From positions 1-6,939 of the forward strand of contig JAHEOI010000248.1 of the NCBI GenBank assembly GCA_018610125.1: a stretch of 6,939 nt of DNA, written 5' to 3'. Position numbers and translations under genes: made by a program. Below, in pieces: positions 1-5,695 of this stretch (position 1 is the stretch's first letter; each line of letters begins with the position of its first letter). The notes below the pieces were generated by a model. It ran no database searches, was not told the origin of the DNA, and saw nothing but the letters and a program-made list of their open reading frames with translations. The DNA comes from Verrucomicrobiota bacterium (lineage in GTDB: Bacteria > Verrucomicrobiota > Verrucomicrobiia > Limisphaerales > JAHEOI01).

Positions 1-1143
1 CGCGCGACAGCGAGCCGGCTCGGTATCGATCTTGTCATCGATCGGGTCGATGTGATGGCGCTCGCTCGAGCTCAAGGGATCTCGATCGAAATGGCCGCGC
101 GACGGCTCAGGCATGACTCGCTCGCCAAAGCCGCCCGCGAAAAAGGCGCCTCCCGAATCGTTACCGCACATCACGCCGACGATCAGATCGAGCTCTTTTT
201 TATCCGTCTCCTCAGGGGGAGTAGCGGCCTTGGCTTGGGCGGGATGCCACCGACGGACCCGTCGCCTTCGGATTCCCGAATCCTTTTGGAACGGCCCTTC
301 CTAGAGCATTCGAAAGCGGATTTGCACGCGTATGCCCAATCTCACGGCATTGAATATCGCGAGGACACCTCAAACACCGAGACACAATTCCTTCGGAATC
401 GAATTCGCCACAGGCTCATACCCAATCTCAAGACCGATTTTGGAGAGTCTGTCATCGAGAACATTTCACGTACCATGGGGGTCGTACGGGAAGAAGCAAA
501 GCTGGCTGAAACAACGGCTCATCAATGGCTTGAGACAGGCGATCCTCATTTTGACAAGCTGCCGCTTGCGGCTCAGCGGCATGCGGTCCGCATGCAGTTG
601 GAACAGTATGGCATCGCACCGGATTTTAATGTTATTGAAACATTGCGCTCCCAGCCGGATCGGTGTGTTACAAGTCAAGGTGGTTACCTGGTGAAAAGGA
701 CGCCGGATGGCGCCGTCGTTCTAAGCAACAGCCAAACTGAGTGCGTACAGAGCAATACACAAGTTGCATGCATTGATCTGACTGAGGTCACAACAGTGAC
801 ATTTGAAACGAGAGCTCTGTTTATCAAGATCCGCGGTAGCTGCCCGGCGGGATGGCCGCTGTCGAAGGAAAATTGCGAGCTGTTCGATGCGGACCGAATT
901 GGCAAAAGGGTCTATTTGAGACATTGGCGGGCCGGTGATCGGTTTCAGCCTATCGGGATGCCAACGCCGGTCAAGCTTCAAGATCTCTTTGTCAACAACA
1001 AGGTGCCAAGGGAAGGGCGGCACCGAAAGCTCGTGGCGACAACCTCGACGGGGACAATCTTTTGGGTGGAAGGGCTGCGCATCGGGGAGCGGTTTAAAGT
1101 GACCGAAACCACGGAATCGATCCTGGAATGGTGCTGGCGTTGA
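1..1143 (+). CDS. tilS: tRNA(Ile)-lysidine synthase TilS, 5'-truncated by the window edge
   Basis: TilS uses ATP and lysine to convert the wobble cytidine (C34) of tRNA-Ile(CAU) to lysidine, so that the tRNA reads AUA and is charged with isoleucine; it acts in the cytoplasm and is usually essential. The reading frame is open from base 1, giving 380 visible codons, so the gene starts upstream and the GTG/ATG codons at 52-57 are internal. The N-terminal SGGxDS P-loop is therefore not visible. Seen here are the N-type ATPase segment TAHHADDQIE (His57-His58, Asp60-Asp61-Gln62 in window codons), LLRG..GLGLGGM, the RNRIRH signature at window codons 132-137, a helical middle, and a C-terminal TilS_C-like domain with GDRFQPIGM, KVPREGRH and WVEGLRIGERFKVT. 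Canonical DDQxET reads DDQIEL here, a mild substitution. TilS next to ftsH is a common bacterial arrangement. The family call is secure. Confidence 0.93.
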   Translation, partial: RATASRLGIDLVIDRVDVMALARAQGISIEMAARRLRHDSLAKAAREKGASRIVTAHHADDQIELFFIRLLRGSSGLGLGGMPPTDPSPSDSRILLERPFLEHSKADLHAYAQSHGIEYREDTSNTETQFLRNRIRHRLIPNLKTDFGESVIENISRTMGVVREEAKLAETTAHQWLETGDPHFDKLPLAAQRHAVRMQLEQYGIAPDFNVIETLRSQPDRCVTSQGGYLVKRTPDGAVVLSNSQTECVQSNTQVACIDLTEVTTVTFETRALFIKIRGSCPAGWPLSKENCELFDADRIGKRVYLRHWRAGDRFQPIGMPTPVKLQDLFVNNKVPREGRHRKLVATTSTGTIFWVEGLRIGERFKVTETTESILEWCWR

Positions 1144-1281
1144 TGTTGGGCGAGGATGGCCGTTAGCGAGGTGTTGTCTCCGACCTCGAAGGACGTCCAA
1201 GCCACTTGGCCGTATCCAATTTTTGATGTTTTTTGTCGACGCCCCGCTCATTTTGGTCCGCCAAGCCGAAAAAGGGTTAAG

Positions 1282-1304
1282 CCGGCACTTGGGTAGCTTG
1301 CCGG
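1282..1304. repeat. Inverted repeat CCGGCA/TGCCGG overlapping the ftsH -35 region
   Basis: CCGGCA (1282-1287) is the reverse complement of TGCCGG (1299-1304), with an 11-nt spacer. One G-T and one A-T pair extend it outward. The right arm overlaps the candidate -35 hexamer TTGCCG (1298-1303). The heptamer GGGTTAA also occurs directly repeated on either side, at 1274-1280 and 1311-1317. A repressor or activator site is possible from position alone. In a GC-rich genome a 6-bp repeat can easily arise by chance. Confidence 0.3.
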
Positions 1305-1326
1305 TTGGCGGGGTTAATGCTAAGAT
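1298..1326 (+). promoter_or_regulatory. Candidate sigma-70-type promoter of ftsH with extended -10
   Basis: A -35-like TTGCCG (1298-1303) is followed by exactly 17 bp and then TAAGAT (1321-1326), a 5/6 match to TATAAT at the usual key positions apart from one base. It is preceded by TGC (1318-1320), forming an extended -10. A start about 7 nt downstream, near 1333, would give a leader of roughly 15 nt before the ATG at 1348. The consensus spacing, the extended -10 and the position just before a gene support it; there is no experimental evidence. Confidence 0.5.
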
Positions 1327-1347
1327 TCTGCAAAAATCCGTGACGCA

Positions 1348-3381
1348 ATGACGGGCCAAGATAATAACGACAAGAACAAGCAGCCGAAGAAGGAAGGGGA
1401 TGGGAAGGTCCCGGCCAGGGGATGGATCCTCCTGATCGCCATTGTCGCCTTCATCCCGATCTTAATGCTGCTCCAGAAGCAGGCTGAGCCGGAGAGGAAA
1501 GAGCTTGAGACGCTCACGCAGCTCTGGAAAATGATCGAGAACGACAGGGTGGTCAAAGGGACGGTGGTGTTCAACCCCAACAACGAGGTACAGGAGATTC
1601 GGGGCAAATATCGTGCCAAGGAAAGCTCCGACGGTGGCAGTGAGGGAGCGGAGGGGAGCGGTCTGCAGGAATTTTATTTGAAGGCCCATTTGACTCCCGA
1701 CGATATCAACCGCCTTCACAAGACCGGCAAGTTCACGGATGAAGAGGCCAATACGATGTGGATGAACATCTTCATGACCTTGTTGCCATTCATGATCCTG
1801 GCGGTGCTGATTTACTTTTTCTTTGTGCGCCAAATCAAAATGGCGGGCAAGGGGGCCCTTAGCTTTGGCAAGAGCCGGGCCAAGATGCTTTCCAAGGACA
1901 AGAACAAGGTGACCTTCAAGGATGTCGCCGGAGTCGACGAGGCCAAGGAAGAGGTCGAAGAGCTGGTCGACTACCTCAAGGATCCAAAGAAATTTCAGAA
2001 GCTCGGTGGCAAGATCCCGAAAGGAATCCTGATGGTCGGGGCGCCCGGCACGGGTAAGACGCTCCTGGCCAAGGCCATTGCCGGGGAAGCCGATGCGTCG
2101 TTTTTCAGCATCAGTGGCTCGGATTTCGTGGAGATGTTCGTTGGGGTCGGCGCCAGCCGAGTGCGCGACATGTTTGAGCAGGCCCGCAGGAACACGCCGT
2201 GCCTCATCTTTATCGATGAGATCGATGCGGTCGGACGGAGCCGCGGAGTCGGTGTCGGAGGCGGCAATGATGAGCGTGAGCAGACACTCAATGCCCTCTT
2301 GGTGGAAATGGACGGGTTCGATACCCAGGATGGCATTATCATCATCGCGGCCACCAATCGTCCCGATGTGCTCGACCCGGCACTCCTTCGTCCGGGTCGG
2401 TTTGATCGGCAATTGCAGGTCAATCTCCCCGATATCAAAGGGAGAGAGGACATCCTCCGGGTCCATGCCAAGAGTGTCAAGCTGGAGAGCTCGGCCGACC
2501 TCAAGGTAACCGCCCGTGGCACACCCGGCTTTTCCGGAGCGGATTTGGCCAATGTGCTCAACGAGGCGGCATTGCTTGCCGCCCGAGCGAACAAGAAAGC
2601 CATCGGCATGAAGGAGCTTGAAGAGGCGCGCGACAAGGTCCGATGGGGTCGCGAGCGACGCAGCTTGGCCATGACCGATGAAGACAAGAAGTTCACGGCA
2701 TGGCACGAAGCCGGCCATGCGTTGGTGAACATCCTGCTGCCGCACACGCAACCGTTGCACAAGGTCACGATTATCCCGCGAGGGCAATCGATGGGCTCGA
2801 CCATGTCATTACCAAAAACGGATGTCTTTAGCCGTCGCCGAAAAGAGATGCTGGATATGGTCGCGGTGACCATGGCCGGTCGAATCGCCGAGGAGATCGT
2901 CTCAGGGGACATTTCAACCGGGGCGGGGGGCGATATCCAGCAGGCGACCCAATTGGTGCGGGCGATGGTCTGTCAATGGGGGATGAGCGACCGTATCGGG
3001 ATGGTGCAATATGGCAGCGACGAAGAGGTCTATCTTGGGCGCGACATGGTCCGCAAGAAGGATTACAGCGAAAATGCGGCCAAGGAGATCGATGCCGAGG
3101 TCAAACGCATCATCGATGAGCAATATTCGGTGGCTGAACGGCTAATCACCGAAAATCGCGAGCGGTTGGAAATCCTGGCGGGTCATCTCCTCGAGTATGA
3201 GACCCTTGAGGGCTCGCAAGTTGAAGAGATCGTTAAGACCGGCAAGCTGACGCTCCCGGAGCAAGAGAAGCGTGAGGATCCTCCTTCCGGTCAGCCGGCG
3301 GGAACCAACCTCCCGGAAGTCCCCAAGCCGAATCCCCCCGAGCTACCGGGACTTGGGTCGCCGTCACCGGCCCCGGCGTGA
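1348..3381 (+). CDS. ftsH: ATP-dependent zinc metalloprotease FtsH
   Basis: FtsH is a membrane-anchored hexameric AAA+ protease that extracts and degrades misfolded membrane proteins and short-lived regulators. The 677-residue protein is complete. It has a Lys-rich cytosolic N-terminus (1-24), transmembrane helix 1 (about 25-42), a periplasmic domain (43-138), transmembrane helix 2 (about 139-160), then the AAA+ module: Walker A GAPGTGKT (231-238), pore motif FVG (264-266), Walker B LIFIDE (286-291), and the second region of homology TNRPDVLDPALLRPGRFDR (336-354) with Arg fingers R351 and R354. The peptidase has HEAGH (453-457), with D529 in STGAGGDI the expected third zinc ligand. Every catalytic residue is present. 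Somewhat longer than the roughly 610-650 residues usual for the family, it has a Gly/Ser/Glu-rich stretch in the periplasmic domain (93-105) and a proline-rich tail (about 644-677). The ATG is the only one after an in-frame stop at 1321; no Shine-Dalgarno precedes it. Probable first gene of an ftsH-rpe-mutase unit. Confidence 0.97.
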   Translation: MTGQDNNDKNKQPKKEGDGKVPARGWILLIAIVAFIPILMLLQKQAEPERKELETLTQLWKMIENDRVVKGTVVFNPNNEVQEIRGKYRAKESSDGGSEGAEGSGLQEFYLKAHLTPDDINRLHKTGKFTDEEANTMWMNIFMTLLPFMILAVLIYFFFVRQIKMAGKGALSFGKSRAKMLSKDKNKVTFKDVAGVDEAKEEVEELVDYLKDPKKFQKLGGKIPKGILMVGAPGTGKTLLAKAIAGEADASFFSISGSDFVEMFVGVGASRVRDMFEQARRNTPCLIFIDEIDAVGRSRGVGVGGGNDEREQTLNALLVEMDGFDTQDGIIIIAATNRPDVLDPALLRPGRFDRQLQVNLPDIKGREDILRVHAKSVKLESSADLKVTARGTPGFSGADLANVLNEAALLAARANKKAIGMKELEEARDKVRWGRERRSLAMTDEDKKFTAWHEAGHALVNILLPHTQPLHKVTIIPRGQSMGSTMSLPKTDVFSRRRKEMLDMVAVTMAGRIAEEIVSGDISTGAGGDIQQATQLVRAMVCQWGMSDRIGMVQYGSDEEVYLGRDMVRKKDYSENAAKEIDAEVKRIIDEQYSVAERLITENRERLEILAGHLLEYETLEGSQVEEIVKTGKLTLPEQEKREDPPSGQPAGTNLPEVPKPNPPELPGLGSPSPAPA

Positions 3382-3418
3382 TTGAAAACTCCCTTGGCCG
3401 GCATCAGCAGTAGACGCC

Positions 3419-4138
3419 ATGATTATAGCACCATCCCTATTGGCAGCCGATTATGGGCGCTTGATGAGCGAAACGCTCCGGATCAAGCGCTCTCGCGCGG
3501 AGTGGGTGCACCTCGATATTATGGATGGACACTTCGTGCCGAATATCTCGTTCGGTCCCGGTTTTGCGAAACGCCTGCGCCCATTGACGACGCAGCTCTT
3601 TGACGTCCATCTGATGTGCTCCAAGCCGACCGTCCTTTTGGAGCCGTTTGTCAAAGCCGGCGCCGATCGACTCACGGTGCATGTCGAACTGGAAGATCAA
3701 ATCTCGGGACTGCTGTGGAAGATTCGATCGATGGATAAGAAGGTCGGCTTAGCGGTCAATCCACCGACCCCGATTGCCGCGGCAAAGCCGTTTCTGGATC
3801 AGATCGATCTGTTGCTGATCATGACTGTCAATCCTGGTTTCGGCGGACAGAGCTTTATGGAGGAGATGATCCCCAAGATTCAGCAAGCTAGGGAATGGCG
3901 GGCTGAGAGCTCCCTGTCTTACCACATTGAAGTCGATGGCGGGATTGACTTCGATACGGCCCCCGAATGTGCCCGGGCCGGGGCCGATGCCTTTGTCAGT
4001 GGGACCGGCCTTTTAAAACACCGAAATCTCCCTCGAGCGGTTTCCAAGATGCGACGGCTTGTCAATGATGCGGCCCGGGTAACGGATTCCGATCGGCCAA
4101 CCCGAGGCCGTAAACTGGCGGCCAGAAAGGCAGGCTGA
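3419..4138 (+). CDS. rpe: Ribulose-phosphate 3-epimerase
   Basis: Rpe interconverts D-ribulose 5-phosphate and D-xylulose 5-phosphate in the non-oxidative pentose-phosphate pathway, and in the Calvin or ribulose-monophosphate cycles where present; it is cytoplasmic. The 239-residue protein is a single (beta/alpha)8 barrel beginning MIIAPSLLAADYG. It has the metal-binding/catalytic set H31 and D33 (VHLDIMDGHFVPNISFGP), H64 (FDVHLM) and D173 (IEVDGGID), plus the MTVNPGFGGQSF loop at about 135-146. The phosphate-binding end reads VSGTGLLKH, slightly different from the common VAGSAIF. The core ends near residue 216; a basic tail of about 20 residues (RPTRGRKLAARKAG) makes it a little longer than the usual roughly 220. 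The start matches the family N-terminus. It lies 37 nt after ftsH and 31 nt before the mutase gene, so co-transcription is likely. No clear Shine-Dalgarno is visible. Confidence 0.96.
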   Translation: MIIAPSLLAADYGRLMSETLRIKRSRAEWVHLDIMDGHFVPNISFGPGFAKRLRPLTTQLFDVHLMCSKPTVLLEPFVKAGADRLTVHVELEDQISGLLWKIRSMDKKVGLAVNPPTPIAAAKPFLDQIDLLLIMTVNPGFGGQSFMEEMIPKIQQAREWRAESSLSYHIEVDGGIDFDTAPECARAGADAFVSGTGLLKHRNLPRAVSKMRRLVNDAARVTDSDRPTRGRKLAARKAG

Positions 4139-4169
4139 GCCACTCTTAAAGGCCTCCACTCCGGCACGT

Positions 4170-5585
4170 ATGAGTCCAATCAAATTTGGAACCGACGGTT
4201 GGCGCGGGGTCATCGCGGACGATTTCACGTTTGCCAACGTGGCCTTGGTTGCCCAGGCCGCAGCCGATTATTGGAGCAGGGCGGCGACGGACAGCACCCG
4301 CAAGCGGATCGTCGTTGGTTTCGATCGAAGATTTCTGTCGAGACGTTTTGCGGAAGAAGCCACGGAAGTCTTTATCGGCAACGGGCTTCAAGTGGCTCTC
4401 TCGAAGGAGCCGTTGCCGACGCCATCCCTTTCGCATGCCGTGAAATCGGAAAAGGCGATCGGCGGTGTTATGATCACCGCCAGTCATAACCCCGCGATCT
4501 TCAACGGCTTCAAGTTAAAGGCCGATTACGGAGGGGCTGCCGGTCCCGAAATGTGCCGTCAAGTGGAACAGGAAGTCGATCGGCATTCGATTGAAAAGAC
4601 CCCGCTCGACCAGGCATCGAAGCTTGTCACTCGCAAGGATCTGACGCGAAAGCACTTTCAATCCCTTCGCCGTTTCGTCGATTTTGATTTAATTGCGCGC
4701 TCCGGGCTTCGGTTCGCCCACGACGCCCTTTACGGTGTTGGGGCAGGCTGCTTTGACCGGTTGTTGGCTGAGACCGAGTGTCGCGTGACGACCCTGCATG
4801 CGGAGCATGATCCGCTTTTTGGTGGGATCAGTCCCGAACCGATCGAGAAGCATTACACAGAGACGGCGCGGTTTCTCCAGCGCGATCCGCACGATATCTG
4901 CCTGGTGACCGACGGCGACGCCGACCGGATCGGCGGCATGGATGGACGCGGGGGCTACCTCTCGGCAAACGACCTGATCTGCCTCCTGCTTCATCATTGT
5001 GTCGCGAACCGGAAGGGGAAAGGGCGGGTCGTGAAGGCCCTCACCACCACCTCGATGGTTGATAAAATGTGTCGGGACTTTGGCTTCGCGCTGACCGAAA
5101 CCGGTGTCGGGTTCAAGCATATCTGTACCGAGATGCTTAAGGGAGACGTCTTTTTCGGAGCCGAAGAAAGTGGCGGGATCGCATTCCGCGGACATATACC
5201 GGAAAGGGATGGTATCCTGGCCGGGTTGATGCTGCTCGAGCTCTTGGCCACGGAAAACATGTCGGTCAGACAGCTCCTCGACCGATTGAAGCGGCGGTAC
5301 GGTCCCCACTATTACGACCGAATCGACACCCCTTTCCCGGTCGAGAGACGGCAATCGTTGATGGCGTATTGCCGCAATCATCCGCCAACGAAGCTGTTGG
5401 GCTCCGCCGTCGTCGAAGTCAAGACCTTTGATGGCGTCAAGATCATTGCTCGAGACGGGTCGTGGCTTATGGTCCGCGGGTCCGGAACAGAGCCGATCGT
5501 GCGCGTTTATGCGGAATCGAGCTCAAGCGACAAGACCCGCCGCTTGCTGAAAATGGGGACCGGGCTTCTAAAGCGGGTCAATTGA
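4170..5585 (+). CDS. Phosphoglucomutase/phosphomannomutase family protein (alpha-D-phosphohexomutase)
   Basis: Members of this superfamily move phosphate between C1 and C6 of hexose phosphates through a phosphoserine and a bisphosphate intermediate, linking glycolysis to glycogen, cell-wall and lipopolysaccharide precursors. The 471-residue protein shows the four expected domains: N-terminal FGTDGWRGVIADDFT; the active-site loop GVMITASHNP with catalytic Ser105; the Mg2+ loop DGDADRIGG (D248, D250, D252); the sugar-binding loop FGAEESGG (329-336); and the phosphate-binding loop RGSGTEP (436-442). All key residues are intact. The GEESG-like sugar loop and the FGTDGWRG start (GlmM usually has FGTDGIRG) favour glucose-phosphate mutase activity over phosphoglucosamine mutase, but phosphomannomutase or dual activity cannot be excluded, so no symbol is given. 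It lies 31 nt after rpe, with which it shares a sugar-phosphate theme. No Shine-Dalgarno is at a usable distance; an AAAGG at 4148-4152 is too far upstream. Confidence 0.92.
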   Translation: MSPIKFGTDGWRGVIADDFTFANVALVAQAAADYWSRAATDSTRKRIVVGFDRRFLSRRFAEEATEVFIGNGLQVALSKEPLPTPSLSHAVKSEKAIGGVMITASHNPAIFNGFKLKADYGGAAGPEMCRQVEQEVDRHSIEKTPLDQASKLVTRKDLTRKHFQSLRRFVDFDLIARSGLRFAHDALYGVGAGCFDRLLAETECRVTTLHAEHDPLFGGISPEPIEKHYTETARFLQRDPHDICLVTDGDADRIGGMDGRGGYLSANDLICLLLHHCVANRKGKGRVVKALTTTSMVDKMCRDFGFALTETGVGFKHICTEMLKGDVFFGAEESGGIAFRGHIPERDGILAGLMLLELLATENMSVRQLLDRLKRRYGPHYYDRIDTPFPVERRQSLMAYCRNHPPTKLLGSAVVEVKTFDGVKIIARDGSWLMVRGSGTEPIVRVYAESSSSDKTRRLLKMGTGLLKRVN

Positions 5586-5695
5586 CCGAACGAGGGCTGT
5601 AACGCCGGTTCGAGCAAGAGGAAAGGGGGAATTCGTCCTTTTTTTCCGGATGGAGCCGGTTATCTTGTAGCGTGAAACGGTTATAGGTTGAGACG
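5586..5695. other. Mutase-lepA intergenic spacer
   Basis: This 110-bp stretch contains the U-run hairpin described separately and no open reading frame of note. I looked for a promoter for lepA. TATCTT (5661-5666) could be a -10, but I see no -35 at the right distance. Either lepA is read through from upstream or its promoter is too divergent to recognise by eye. Confidence 0.45.
5620..5646 (+). terminator. Weak intrinsic-terminator-like hairpin after the mutase gene
   Basis: In the mutase-lepA spacer, 5620-5630 can pair with 5636-5646 around a 5-nt loop (ATTCG). The stem has a GGA/TCC top, several G-U pairs and A-T pairs, and its 3' arm contains seven consecutive T residues (5639-5645). As a terminator, the short GGGGGA/TCCTTT stem with its U-run fits, but the dependence on G-U pairs makes it weak. 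It may only reduce read-through into lepA. Confidence 0.33.

Larger units (their letters stand above)
1144..1347. other. tilS-ftsH intergenic region with small inverted repeats and T-tracts
   Basis: This 204-bp spacer has no plausible gene of its own. Seen in order: a perfect 6-bp inverted repeat CGAGGT/ACCTCG (1167-1172 with 1183-1188, 10-nt loop), the palindrome GGACGTCC (1191-1198), a 5-bp repeat CCAAG/CTTGG with a 3-nt loop (1197-1209), and T-tracts at 1220-1224 and 1229-1234. These could together weaken or end tilS transcription, but no stem is long and directly followed by a T-tract, so I do not call a defined terminator. The 3' part holds the candidate ftsH promoter, listed separately. 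Confidence 0.5.

Noticed and set aside
52..57. GTG/ATG as the tilS start
   Set aside because: The frame is open to base 1, the upstream residues (ATASRLGIDLVIDRVDV) fit the TilS ATPase fold, and a protein starting here would lack the essential P-loop.
721..1359. 212-codon minus-strand frame spanning the tilS end, spacer and ftsH start
   Set aside because: No family resemblance. It overlaps the conserved TilS C-terminal domain and the ftsH promoter region and lacks independent support.
1462..2787. 441-codon open frame on the minus strand opposite ftsH
   Set aside because: The + strand here encodes an intact FtsH with all catalytic motifs. The antisense translation shows no recognisable domain and looks like the mirror of a codon-biased, GC-rich gene.
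1995..2912. 305-codon minus-strand frame in ftsH
   Set aside because: A Ser/Arg-rich low-complexity translation typical of a shadow frame opposite the AAA+ domain.
3382..3413. TTGAAA after the ftsH stop as a -35 for an rpe promoter
   Set aside because: No acceptable -10 lies 16-18 bp downstream; the region there reads CAGCAG/CAGTAG.
3382..3603. Small TTG-start frame right after the ftsH stop, in the same frame as ftsH
   Set aside because: It overlaps the start and the conserved metal-binding region of rpe in another frame, and its translation resembles nothing. FtsH read-through is unlikely because the tail before the stop is already low-complexity.
4689..5381. 230-codon minus-strand frame in the mutase gene
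   Set aside because: It lies fully inside an intact phosphohexomutase and has no recognisable motif.
5582..5610. TTGACC overlapping the mutase stop as a -35 for lepA
   Set aside because: The sequence 17 bp downstream is CCGGTT, and TGTAAC lies only 10 bp away, so spacing fails.
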